This document shows positions 50,823 to 61,159 of a stretch of 64,000 nucleotides of DNA, one piece after another. Where the stretch lies: NCBI RefSeq assembly GCF_037126465.1, contig NC_088206.1, positions 33,672,573 through 33,736,572 of the forward strand, in the 5' to 3' direction. Positions within the stretch are counted from its first letter, which is position 1, and every line of letters starts with the position of its first letter. The notes below the pieces were generated by a model, which ran no database searches, was not told the DNA's origin, and saw nothing but the letters and a program-made list of their open reading frames with translations. The position numbers and the translations under genes are program-made. Source of the DNA: Ornithodoros turicata (Eukaryota; Arthropoda; Arachnida; Ixodida; Argasidae).

Positions 50823-52131
50823 TCCTGGTCATGTCGCAACACGACATAACTTTTCATAAGTTTTCCTGCCACTGCTGTGACCTGCCAAAGCCGAGTCATG
50901 AAAGTAACGTATGAAAGACTTACGCAGCTTCCGTGGCACCACGACTCTGAATGGGCATGTACCGTCGTCATCATCCGCCTGGGGTATGTACCTGAAAAGG
51001 ATGCCATCCTCGCCCAGGACATAGGAGTCGTTCCGGTGTCTGCCGAGACCTGTTCAGCTAACCATTGAGACACCCGCTGACAAAGGCCGTCCGCTCTCTG
51101 AGCGTCTAGGAGCTGCTCTCTGCTCACGACCGTACCCCAGGACTAGGATCCGTCCCGTGCCACTTGTGCTGCTGCCAGGAGTTGAGGAGGCGCCTCGGTG
51201 CCTACCTCTTCCCCCTCCGGTAGAGGCGCACGGGATAGCGCGTCCGCTACCACGTTCGTGGAGCCCCCGCCTGTACTCCACATTGAAGGAGTAGCCTTGT
51301 AGCTTCAGGGCCCACCTGGCGAGACGTCCAGCTGGGTTGTGGAGCCGCTGCAGCCATGAGAGTGTCTGGTGGTCAGTCTGGACGGTGAAAGTGCTGCCAT
51401 CCAGGTAGTGATCAAACTTCCTGAGAGCGAAGATGATCGCCAGGCACTCCTTTTCCGTGACGGAATAGTTCCGTTCTGCCGGATTCAGCGTGCAACTTGC
51501 AAAAGCCACTGGACAGAGAATAGCGTCATGCTCCTGCAAGAGACTGCGCCAACGCCATAATCGCTAGCATCTGTTTGCACAACAAACGGTTTATTTAGGT
51601 CGGGCAAATATAGCCTCGCCGTATTAGCGATTGCATGAGATAGAGCTCGGAAGGATTGTTCCTGCTGTTCTCCCCAATGCCAGCGTGTGTCTTTGCGCAA
51701 CAACTGGTTAAGCGGCTGCGCTAACTCAGCACAATTAGGAATGAATTGCCGGTAAAAACCAACCATACCTAGAAAACGCTGCAAGGCTTTTACGTTACCG
51801 GGAACCGGAAACTCCATGATCGCCTTTAGTTTGTCATCGCTAGGACTGATGGTGACTCCGTCCACCACGAAGCCGAGAAGGCTGATCCTAGGGGATGCCA
51901 GCTGTACCTTGCGGGGGTTAATGGTTAGCCCCGCCTGCTTCATCCTTGCAAGGACGATTGACAGGTGTTCCAAGTATTCCTGAAAACTTCTGGAAAACAC
52001 TGCGACATCATCCATGTACGCCGTCGCGAAATTGTACTTCGCATCTCCTAATACAGTGTCCATCAACCGCTGGAAACTGGCTGGTGAGTTAGACAGACCG
52101 AAAGGCATCCGTACGGACTCGAACAGACCCC
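50819..52131 (-). pseudogene. Ty3/gypsy RT palm and RNase H (element B)
   Basis: 51485-52108 encodes MPFGLSNSPASFQRLMD and YMDD (residues 31-34), then TISPSDDKLKAI and GFYRQFIPN, then the connection and [10 protein letters not shown], the start of RNase H. The next frame (51054-51539) gives [15 protein letters not shown] (Glu) and [11 protein letters not shown] (Asp). 50819-51127 continues toward the integrase. At least two frameshifts. The 5' side is cut exactly at the TA of the insertion at 52134. Confidence 0.88.
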
Positions 52132-52133
52132 TA

Positions 52134-54166
52134 CACTCTTAAACCCGTACCTTTTATTGTAACATTTAGAAACATGTAACTTCTATATAGACGTAGATTT
52201 CGAGATTTCTTATAGGTTACACCACTGTAACGTATATTTAGAGGTTAAAAGCGACCAAAGTCATGTCTTTACAACACGAATAGAAGTTACATCTCGGAAA
52301 AAACAAAAACAGCTTGTTGTAACTTATAAATGTTCCCTCTACTCCGACACTGTAACTTCTAAGCGAAATCTCCAACGATAATTTCTTTGTTAATTTCTTA
52401 TCGTTTGTTTTCCTTCTGTTGCGAATCTACGCTGTTATTTTTTATCTGTTTCAGCGTCATCTAAACGTCGACTACATGTTATCAATGCTGTATGAACACA
52501 GATTATAAGTTCGCAGTCTGGAATACTGTTAGAATGTTTCTTTCTAAAGGGTGGAAAACCATTGTCAATGCCGCAACCACCAAGATTTCCGATTTCGCTG
52601 CGTAGCTGGGCCTGGTCTAGGTCTATCCACACTGAGAGCGGTTTCCTTGAAACGCTTAACGCTCGTCGTCCGTCCGTTAACAAGTGTAATCTGTTTTAAT
52701 CAGTGGTTTTCCTCGCGCTTATCATAGTATCGTCAGGAACAACGGAAAAGCTAGATGTCGCTAGCAAACAAGGATATTTTCGGTGTTCTCAAGGGAAAGT
52801 GTAGTGAGTGCGAAGACTGCAAAGAATATATAACCGAAAACGAACGTCATCCACCGCAGCCCTAATTCACACACTTCATACACTGGGTAAGTGTACATTT
52901 TGTGCTAGGTACGTGCGTTATTTTGATAGCAAGAGCTCTTAGCGCATGTTTGTTGTGATTATGGCAAGCGTTTTGCGATCCTGCATATGAACGCCACTTA
53001 CGCTTGCTACTTTCCTGCTCTTACTTGGTCGCCAAGTCAATACACCGGCGTGCATTTTGCGAGCTGCGGATATATGCATCGAGATATATAATTCGCAGCT
53101 TCATACTTGTTGTATTCTTACGATATTCTAAGAGTAAATCGCGGAGTGAACGCCTTCCCGCATTTATGCTGCTCTCTCAGTGTACCTTGTGCTTTGTACG
53201 GATTTGAATGGTTCCGTAAATGTTACTCTCATTGCCCAAACTTTTGTACCCAGGATCCCACATGCAGGTTCACATACCGTCACCAGCGCAATGCAGTACC
53301 TCACAAACTCGTCCCAGAGCGCCTCCAACGCTGATAACGCAGTTATGTGGTGTCTCCTGCGTTACTGTACACTCATATTCCTCAAGGTTGTGTGCGTTTT
53401 ATGTAATACTGTATTGCCCTTTGCGCTCGCCTCTGCAACACGAATGTGGAATAAAATTTTTTTCTTCTGCAATTCTCCATTTCGTTGGGTCTGTTCAGCT
53501 TAGGAAACATAGGTCAGTTGTTTTGACTCACTGGCTTCCTCGCACTTTTATGCATTGCTTCTCACTTAGAAGATAGTTCTTTTTTCCACATACCTTTGGT
53601 AAAGCGACCATGGTTTCTCCTCACATCAGAATCGCACTTGTGCACAATGTGTCACCTCTAGATAGACTTCTGTTTTTGTAATATACATATATGCAAGATC
53701 TCCTTTTCTGCTGGTGCATTTTGGTATATTGGTGTGTTCTGTAAATGTCTGTCCATATCCCACACACAGGGTGTTTGTTTTTATTCGCATCATAGCAGCG
53801 CTCATTTGACAGGTGGGTTATGTTAATTTTCGCAAATTAACCCATCCGTAGTTACAAACATTTCCGACATTTCCTGACGCATGTGTTTGTAACTACGGAT
53901 CGATTAATTAGCAAAGATTCACATAACTCACCTGCCAAATGAGCGATACTCTGTTGCGAATAAAAATGAACATCCTGTATAAAAAGCCGCACGTTGGCGT
54001 AACCTTTATGGGCAGGTGCTGGATTGAAGGTCGTAACCTCTAATTAGTGGGTTTCCTTGTAACTTTTATAAAAGGTACTGCTCAGAGGGTACTTGGTAAC
54101 TTCTGAAATAGAGGGTAAAATATTGCGATTTTTTACCCTTTACTAAAGGGTACCGAGTTAAGAGTG
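52134..54166. mobile_element. 2.0-kb TA-flanked element inserted in gypsy RT
   Basis: The left end CACTCTTAAACCCGTACCTT and the complement of the right end CACTCTTAACTCGGTACCCT, with TA at 52132-52133 and 54167-54168. Subterminal GTAACTTCT/GTAACTTTT motifs recur at both ends (52169, 52319, 52353; 54059, 54089). No transposase frame is recognised, so it is non-autonomous. Removing it with one TA leaves the interrupted gypsy frame open, which fixes the borders. A smaller MITE is nested at 53767-53977. Confidence 0.9.
53767..53977. mobile_element. Nested palindromic MITE (CAGGGTGTTT ends)
   Basis: Left CAGGGTGTTTGTTTTTATTC and the complement of the right end CAGGATGTTCATTTTTATTC. The arms remain similar almost to the centre (GAGCGAT/ATAGCAGCGCTC, TGACAGGTGGGTTATGT with ACATAACTCACCTG, TTTGTAACTACGGAT with ATCCGTAGTTACAAA). 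211 bp. The flank is CA on the left and TA on the right. Confidence 0.88.
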
Positions 54167-54168
54167 TA

Positions 54169-55052
54169 TGACAGGTAAAGGCTGTCTTCGGGACATCCTC
54201 TTGGGCAACTTGGCTCTGCAAGAACCCTCTGCTACAATCAAGCGTTGAAAACACCGCAGCGTTGTCCAGGGAATACATGATTGATTCGATGGACGGGAAA
54301 GGATAAAAGTCCATTACAGTTACTGCGTTAAGTCGACGATAGTCGACGCATAACCTTGCCGTACCATCACGTTTCGGAGCCAGGACGACAGGAAACGTCC
54401 AAGGGCTCTGGGATCTCTGAACTGCACCGGTTTGGAGCATTTCTTCTAGAGCAGCGTCTAACAAAGCGCGCTTATGTACGCTCAAAGGTCTTGGATTACA
54501 ACGCCAGGGCCTAGCGTTACCCGTGTCTATGCTATGCTGTAACAGAGACGTCTTACCGGGTTTTTCCGTAAAGATACCGTCGTACTGCCGCAATACTTGT
54601 TGAAGCTGACGGCGCTCCTCCTCAGGACCATGGAATGACCCCAAGACAGTCGGGAGTGCAGACGGTTCGGTGGAGACTGCTGCAGCTTGCTGTGCTGTGC
54701 AATCGTCCGCTGCTGTAGCGAAGGGGAAGAACCCTGTTGAGCCATGGTAAACGTATCCTCCATTGGGCAGGTCCAGCGCCAACTTGTGCCGAATGATGAA
54801 ATCCCTGCCCAGGATAACGGGCACTGCCAGGCCAGGAAGGTGGACGAAGCGCTGCTTTCGCCGTCTCCCATCGAAACGGAGCCACAGCACAACTGCAGAT
54901 TGTGCTGGAATGACGTCATTGGAAGCAAGACGAAGGGTGACCTCAGTAGTCTGCAGAACTACTTGTCTTTGCAGGCAGTGCTCGTAAACACAGTCGCCGA
55001 TGAGAGAGAGTGTAGCTCCCGTGTCTATAAGGGCGATGTAGTTTCTGCCCAA
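54169..55052 (-). pseudogene. Ty3/gypsy protease and RT N-terminal half (element B)
   Basis: The frame carries DTGA at residues 10-13 (active-site Asp of the aspartic protease), VILGRDF near residue 84, then the RT start: ALLDAALEEMLQTGAVQRS, VVLAPKRDGTARLCVDYRRLN and FSTLDCSRGF (motif A Asp). It runs without a stop to the edge of the 2.0-kb insertion. Minus strand, downstream of gag in a different frame. Confidence 0.9.
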
Positions 55053-55239
55053 AATGCGACCTGCGATATTTGTTTCTCTGTCCTGAATGTCATTCCGAAC
55101 AGAGAGAGAGCAAAAGGAGCTAATGCGTCTCCTTTGGTTGTCTTGCTGCTTGCAGAGCCAGCTTTTGCATGATCAAGGCCGCTGCTAGCGACCGTTCGTT
55201 CGCTCTTTCGGCAGATAGCCGACGTCGTTAAGCGAGCGT

Positions 55240-56611
55240 TCATGGACATCGGCTGCGGCCGTTTCCCGTTGGCACATTACGGGTATTCGGCCCTCGGTGC
55301 GGACAGTCCCGACGGAAATGTTCAGGGCTGCCGCAATTCCAACAGACGACGGACCTTTGCGGCTGCGGGCGCGGCATGCAGATGCTGCCGTTCCCGCTGC
55401 CTGTCCATAGTTTCGCCAGCTGTGTTGCCGGGTTGACCACGATCATTAGGCAGGACGGGTCTGTCATGGCTCGTTCCCGCGGGGATCGCCCTCTGTCCAT
55501 GACGGAAGGGATCAATTGCTCGGCGGGATGGCTCCGCATAAGGATTGCGATGGTGCTCATCCTGTCCCACTGCAGGTAGGCGTTCGACCGAGGCTGCTCC
55601 CGCTGACTACGCACAGCGTGGTTCTAACGCCCATTCAGGCGGCAACGGGGGCCGATATTCGAGTTCGGCTAGGAGGTCGCCCTGTATGGTACGAGCCTCC
55701 TGCGCCAACGCTTCAAGACTATCAAAGCGATGGGCTCGAAGGTAGGGCCGGAAGCGTGGGTGGCACTGACGGATAGCCCGTGCTACTCGCTGCTGCTCTG
55801 TTGCAGTTGGTTGTGCTCTGCTGTACAGCTCTTGCAGGGCCCGTACGAATTCTGCCAACGTCTCATCTGGATGCTGAGTATGTTTGTGCAGCTCCTCCAG
55901 GATACGATATTCGTAATCCGGGGGAAGGAAATCGTTTTTAAACCGCTGCTTGAAGTCCTGCAAGGACGTGAACCTCCACTGCAGTCGAAGCCAGCGGGCG
56001 GCGTCTTCTACCAAAGCAACCTGCAGGATGCGTAGGATCAAGACCTCGTCTGAGATTCCCATACCAGCCTGATAGGCGGTAAGGTCATCCAAGAAGTCTG
56101 CGACTGACTTTCTATCGGTGTACCCTGAGAACGTAGGAACAGGGATTGTCAGTCGGACGGGCGCTTGTGCCTGCGGCGGCGAAACCAACCCGGCATCAAG
56201 GCGTCGCGTCATCAACGAGCACAGCTCTGCCATACGTAACAGAAGCTCTGCCGTTGCTGTGGTGTCTGACTGCGGCACTGCAGATACCGCAGTCGACGTA
56301 CCTTGGGATGGAGGCACGGCAGGTGCCTTCTCATCGCCGGCCGGTCCTCTCGGCTCCGTAGGCGCCAGGGCGACGTGTACCGGCCGCTCCTCCGAGTGGG
56401 ACCGTTGGGGTACCGGGGCCTTCGCTCCTCGTTGTACCCGCGTGGAGGCGTACGGTCCCTCAGCTGTAAGGGCTCGGACACCGGACACAACTACAATACT
56501 CAAACAAAAGATAAACAGCAAAAGTGCTGCCCTGACAAAACCGGATACGCCGGAGAAATGAAAACACAAAATGATCAAAGCAGCACAATCCAGCGGTACC
56601 ACGATGAACAA
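55240..56611 (-). pseudogene. Ty3/gypsy gag with zinc knuckle (element B)
   Basis: 55607-56611 encodes a Pro/Ala-rich N-terminal part, then a capsid-like region (RLTIPVPTFSGYTDRKS, FKQRFKNDFLP, FVRALQELYSRAQP, RQCHPRFRPYL). In a second frame, 55240-55614 gives a nucleocapsid knuckle CWNCGSPEHFRRDC (C-x2-C-x4-H-x4-C). The frame change between capsid and nucleocapsid near 55610 is a mutation or a programmed shift; the former is more likely. Homologous to the gag at 44590-45485. Confidence 0.88.
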
Positions 56612-56690
56612 AAAATTTCAAACGTCAAAATAGCGCAACAGTAAATGAAACGTGCTGCGTCTTCCACGTCATCGAACGAACGAGCTCGTG

Positions 56691-56708
56691 CCCCACGTCT
56701 GGGCGCCA
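56691..56708 (-). promoter_or_regulatory. Primer-binding site of gypsy element B
   Basis: The complement reads TGGCGCCCAGACGTGGGG, two bases inside the LTR edge. It would anneal to the 3' end of a host tRNA to prime minus-strand synthesis. The first eight bases equal the site of the first copy (45486-45501), then diverge. Confidence 0.75.
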
Positions 56709-56710
56709 TT

Positions 56711-57040
56711 TGTGGGAGCCTATTCCCACTCTCGGGGGCAAAGCCCGTCCATTCGACCCCCGTGGAAAGCGAGGCACAGAGACAAAGCCAAAATACGGAA
56801 AGAAACATGATATTTAGTAACTCCCATAATGGAATCTTTACACCGAGAATGTTCTCCAAGCCTGTCGTTCCACACACCGTCTCCGAGGCCAGCCGCTCCA
56901 GGCTCTCATCTCGCTCACACGCGCTCACGGTTTTTGATCTGTCCAAGCCAAGGCCCCTCTCACAGCGCGTGAGGCTAACATCTGACCTAGACACAGGTTT
57001 TGCCTGCTGCCATATATGTGTGGTGGCCGGATTCACCACA
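56711..57040 (-). mobile_element. 5' LTR of gypsy element B
   Basis: 330 bp from TGTGGTGAATCC to GGCTCCCACA read on the minus strand, with TG/CA ends and the primer-binding site at the correct spacing. No second LTR was found at the other end of the element, so the 3' LTR is deleted or lies beyond a rearrangement. Confidence 0.8.
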
Positions 57041-57136
57041 AGTTACACCCAAAAGGTAAAACTTGTTGGAGTAGAAATGTGGTTGCAATGCAGCTCTACC
57101 GAAATGGGTAGAAAATCATACCTTTTTTTTAGAGTG
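57041..57136. mobile_element. Remnant of a CACTCT-type MITE next to the LTR
   Basis: Its right end TTTTTTTTAGAGTG followed by TA matches the complement of CACTCTTAA-type ends. The left part is missing at the LTR border, suggesting the gypsy element inserted into it or deleted part of it. Confidence 0.5.
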
Positions 57137-58210
57137 TACGTCCTCTGACTCGTCATTTGTGCTCCAGTCTAAGGCACACCCTTCCTCTTCCTGAACTTCC
57201 CCCACAATGCACAATGCAATGTGGTCAGATGCGTTGCGTTCCACAATGCAATGCAGTGAACAATGCACTTGAGGATTCAGCCACGCTGAACCTGGCAGCA
57301 GATGCAGCAGCTGACCGCCTCTGCCACCTTGAATTTGTTATCAATAAATAAGTGCCAGGTAGCTTTAGTTCAAGCTCATTGTTGACACATTCAACTGGCT
57401 TAGCATAAAAGCGTTTAGCATAAAAGCGTAGCCTCGATGTTTTATTTGCATTGACGGCTGTGACGTTGTGGCATTGTGACGGCATTGACGTTGATATGGC
57501 TGTGACGTTGTCTCAATGTTGCAGTTACATAACACAAACGTTCCCTCCATGTTTTATTAGCGTTACGGAATATGGCTGTGACGCTGTCTCAATGTTGCAG
57601 CAACATAACACAAACGTTCCCTCCATGTTTTATTTGCGTTGACGGAACATGGCTGTGACGCTGTCACTATGTTGCGGAAATGTTCTCCAGCATCGTTGCT
57701 GGCAAACAATTTTTCAAGGGGACATTACCCGCATTAGCACTATGTTCAAGGTAACATTTCCACAATGGTCCTGCAAAAGATGGTGCGACTATATGGTGCG
57801 GTCAGGTGCTTAGATGAGTAATGTTGCTCGAAGGTGACTGAGGAACGTTTAGACACTGTTCCTTAGCAACATTGCAACGTTAGCAACGTTGCAAGAACAT
57901 AGTAAAATGGATAGTAACATTGGCCCACTTTTGGAAATATTATAGTAATGTTAATGAATGTTGAAAAACGTTGCTCCACATTGGACAACATTCTCAATGT
58001 TGTTCTCAAGATTCTCAAAGTTGCAGCAACAATGTGTGTTACTAGGGTAGGTACCAGAAACTGGACACATGGAGATGCCTATGAAGTCCAAGAAGTGGTA
58101 GGTACCCCGCTCAGGATGCAACAACCACCTCCTCCTTGCGACGCAGTCAAGCACTTATATTCGTTTGTCTAATCCCGTTTCGCGTCGAAACGTAACGTGT
58201 GTGTACATAC
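57137..58210. repeat. Degenerate repeats rich in AACGTT and AACATTG words
   Basis: 57436-57680 holds three partial tandem units sharing ATGTTTTATT(T/A)GC, ATGGCTGTGACG and TCTCAATGTTGCAG. 57690-58040 is dense in CAACATT, AACGTTGC and complements. It lies in the presumed second intron of the THAP gene (minus strand). No gene is seen. Confidence 0.6.
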
Positions 58211-58372
58211 CCCATGTGTCGTTCTCCGCTTGCCGCTTTCTTGTGGTACTCAGTCGAAAAAATGGATGGCACATAGGAGGGGTGCATCTCAGTTTCTCTC
58301 TTGCAGTTGCCGACTAAATGAACGCTGCAAATCCTTGACGTCGCGGACGGAACCCAGTCAGACCCGTCATCA
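58211..58372 (-). CDS. THAP-domain gene, exon 2
   Basis: Acceptor AAACAG (complement of 58373-58378) and donor GTATGT (complement of 58205-58210) bound 162 nt. Joined to exon 1 in matching phase it continues DDGSDWVPSATSRICSVH, with the C-x2-H pair, then MHPSYVPSIFS, the closing AVPTIF-type motif. Exon 1 plus exon 2 give a complete THAP finger of about 90 residues. The remainder of the protein is outside recognisable sequence; the downstream intron is filled with repeats and the gypsy element. Confidence 0.88.
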
Positions 58373-58497
58373 CTGTTTGGATAAACATGTGTCTCACGGT
58401 TAAATTGCAATAGAACACAGACTCACACGCGCACAAAGCGTGTTATCGTCCGATTTTGGGCATGGTGACATGAACGGTAACTATGAAATTTACTTAC

Positions 58498-58703
58498 TTT
58501 TTACGGTACACAGTGGCAATCCAAGCGTTCCGCCTTTCAGCCTCCCAGGGCTTCCCAGGGAAGCGATAGAACGCGATGCTTGGAACACGTCCTCTGACAT
58601 TTTCTAAGCTGTTGTGGCAGCCAACAACGCAGCAATACTGCGTTCTCCTACGTTTCTTGCGTGTTGGCGTGCCCAAAGCAGGATTTTGTCGCGCACGCTG
58701 CAT
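58498..58703 (-). CDS. THAP-domain gene, exon 1
   Basis: The ATG at 58703 opens 68 codons plus two bases, ending at a GTAAGT donor (complement of 58492-58497). After a basic leader (TRKKRRR) comes the THAP start: CCVVGCHNSLENVRG with the first cysteine pair, then IAFYRFPG (the HxFP-type box) and RRNAWIATVYR with the conserved tryptophan. THAP fingers bind DNA in the major and minor grooves. It is separated by a 125-bp intron from exon 2, which completes the domain. It points away from the membrane-protein gene at 59413. No disabling change is seen. Later exons were not found before the repeat block at 58040. Confidence 0.88.
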
Positions 58704-59412
58704 GCTTTACCTCTACCGTCCCGGCCTCCTGTACGACCGAAGAGTTCGCTTTGCTACCGCTAGGCCTTGAATTGGTGCTCGCGTAGCCAGGCAAACTTCA
58801 GCGCTAGAGGCCTATACTTCGTATTCAGGGACTTTAGTTGTACGGAGCCAAGACCCTCTCCTAATGTCCAAGTCCGGGAGACGCCATGATCGATATTCTG
58901 GGTTCGGCCGGATTCGGCCGCAGCCTTTCCACGTGTGAAGACCAGGTGTGTTCGGCGCAATAGTATGCAAGTGGCTTCCGCTTCTGCTGGGCTCCATGTG
59001 CCATGCCGTGTGCTCAAGTGTGTTTGTTTTGTCTGCCATCACCTGTGCGATTGGATAGGGAACGAGTATCGTACGGTTTAAACCTTGTGCTGCGACATGA
59101 AAGAACGGCGCACGGAACTCGTAGGAGCACCGTTCGTAACATGCAAGGTCTGTTCCGTATCGACCATGGCGGTTCACATGTTGAGATGCCCCCCTTAGCT
59201 GGCTTGGTTTCTAGTTATTATGAGAGTTCTGTGGATCGGTCAGAGCTAGCACCAATAGTTTTTCGCAGTCCTGACCAAGCTACTCAATCACGGTCAGAAA
59301 CTGTGAGAAAGAAGAAGAAGCAGGGATCTCACGTGACAGCAACTAGCCTTCTGGAAGACCCTTTTGAGAAGTAAAGTGGCCTTTGGTCTGGGTGTATTTT
59401 ACATTGCTAGCC
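58704..59412. promoter_or_regulatory. Head-to-head intergenic region, probable bidirectional promoter
   Basis: 709 bp separate the divergent start codons of the THAP gene (58703) and the membrane-protein gene (59413). It must contain both 5' UTRs and promoters. No TATA box stands out at a useful distance. CGGCCGGATTCGGCCGCAG near 58913 is a short GC-rich inverted motif. A 123-codon plus-strand frame (59003-59374) has no domain and is taken as chance. Confidence 0.5.
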
Positions 59413-59547
59413 ATGTCCCAAGTGAAAAGTATCCTGCAGAAATTCGCAACGTCTAAGATCAAGCGCAGGCTATCCTTCGCAGCAAATGTTAAAAATCCGG
59501 ATGACGAACCGATCCCACCACCAGAGGCTTTCATTGCGAAACGGCCG
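59413..59547 (+). CDS. Unrecognised membrane-protein gene, exon 1
   Basis: The ATG at 59413 opens 45 codons to CCG|GTAAGT, a near-perfect donor in phase 0. It encodes MSQVKSILQKFATSKIKRR, then a short acidic-proline stretch (NPDDEPIPPPEAF). The basic start followed by PPP suggests a cytosolic tail. The next exon found in matching phase is at 62312. Additional small exons may lie in the 2.76-kb intron. I do not recognise the family. Confidence 0.65.
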
Positions 59548-59842
59548 GTAAGTGTAAAGTTTCTCTCGTTCATGCAGTCCTACTCTTTGGATTAATAGAG
59601 ACACAATGGTCTGTTCTACGGTGTTTGTGTGTGTCTTGTATAAAGGTGACCATAATACACAACACCTGTGTTGAGGAGGGGGAGTACCGTCATTCTTTTT
59701 ACCGTAGTAGCGTATCAAGTAGCGTCATTTTGCCTGCGCCGTGGGACGTTATTTTCAAGTAGGTTTCTTTCTTTTTCTTCCGTTATTTAATTATTTTTAC
59801 GTGCCACCTAGCGTATACATAGAAGAACTTGACTAGAATGTA

Positions 59843-60745
59843 CTCCCCAGCAAACCATTAATATCCCTGGGACATCCCTACAAGATCGCGAACGTCCTGA
59901 ATATCTCGACATCCATAGGATATCTATGGGATATCGCACAATTTTATCGCGTTTTGGGCTTATTTCAATAAACAACAGATGTCCCTGGTATGTTGGAAGG
60001 ATATCGCGCTCTAGATGTTTGAATGTCCCATGACAGGCAGCCTGCAGATCCTAGGGATATCTATGGGAGATCCAGGAAAGATTTGTTTGTCCTTATAGAG
60101 ATAGTAACCTGAATTAAAAACACAGTAGTTAATAGGAAGGGATGTCAGGAATGTTAGTGGGTATACTTTGAGTTGATACAGATACACAGGAATTGCGAAG
60201 ATACATCCTCGTCACCGTTACAAATGGTTTACGCCACGCTACCCTTAACGAACGTGTGTGTAACGATTTGTATTTCAGTATACGTTCCATCCAACTCACA
60301 AATAGATGCTACTGCGGGTTATTCCAAGTGGTCCAAGTGAGGTGGGCAGGGTCCGGCACATATGCTGGCAGGTCCCACGGTGTTGCTGTACTGTGATGAA
60401 TCTTGTTAGGCTCAGGTAATGTGTTTGTTCCCAAACGGGAACAATGGTATCAAACGGGTTAAAACACACAATAAATATTATTTGCTGGTACACAGTTGCA
60501 GAAGCACTCTACAAACACTAAATATCTCATGCACAAAATTTTTAAATGCAAAATTTCGTAATCTCCCATATATATCCAAATATCCGTGACAGATGTCGTA
60601 GGGACTTTCAGTGGATCTACAAACATGGCAGAAATGCTAGTCGCTGGGATATCGCATGGATGTAAAACGGATCTGTGGCAAACTCCAATGGATATCCAAA
60701 CGTCCCGGGCGAGATATCTTAGGGACATTTGCTGGGTCCTTCTTT
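59843..60745. mobile_element. GGATATC-rich element with CCCAGCAAA ends
   Basis: The left end CCCCAGCAAACCATTAATAT and the complement of the right end ACCCAGCAAATGTCCCTAAG are inverted. Inside both ends, motifs of the form GGGATATC/GGATATCTATGGGA recur about ten times in both orientations (59868-60080 and 60560-60715). The middle is unique. Non-autonomous, superfamily unknown. Confidence 0.6.
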
Positions 60746-60946
60746 AGCGTGTCTTCACGCTTGCACATATGACTTGAACGAATGTCATTTGAAAGATTTG
60801 TGGCGAAGGATAGACCAAAACGACCAATACCTACGAGTGGCGACAATATTTTCAAGTTAACTACATTTCAAGGGGAGAGCAATGCTCTACATCTGGCGGT
60901 GGCCAGCGAACTGTGGCCGGCGTTGTCTCCATTGGACTCTCGCAAC

Positions 60947-61159
60947 ATGGCGTCACCTATTCAGCTGTTGATGGAAACTGTTAAGGAACATCCGTGCCTA
61001 TATAAAACACGACGGATGGATTTAGAGCCAGGTAAAAGAACAGCTGGAAAGACGTGGGAGTTTCTTGTTGAATTCAGTGTCCATGTTTGCGGGCAGCAAA
61101 CGTATTACAGTAGTACAAACATAGCCGTGCCAACGGTGGAACACGGATTGTCTTTATAG
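60947..61159 (+). CDS. MADF-like frame
   Basis: From the ATG at 60947 the frame encodes SPIQLLMETVKEHPCLYKTR and GKTWEFLVEF, matching the start and the tryptophan core of MADF (Myb/SANT-like) DNA-binding domains: a helix ending V-x2-HP-x-LY, then W. It ends after 70 codons with no second half. CCAG|GTAAAA at 61031 is an alternative donor. It could be a first exon of another gene within the intron, or a transposon relic (MADF occurs in Harbinger-type partner proteins). Confidence 0.35.
   Translation: MASPIQLLMETVKEHPCLYKTRRMDLEPGKRTAGKTWEFLVEFSVHVCGQQTYYSSTNIAVPTVEHGLSL

Noticed and set aside
53004..53576. Four overlapping plus-strand frames within the 2-kb insertion as its transposase
   Set aside because: No DDE, zinc-finger or helix-turn-helix pattern can be seen, and the frames are short and overlapping.
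56118..56644. 147- and 113-codon plus-strand frames
   Set aside because: They are antisense to the gypsy gag.
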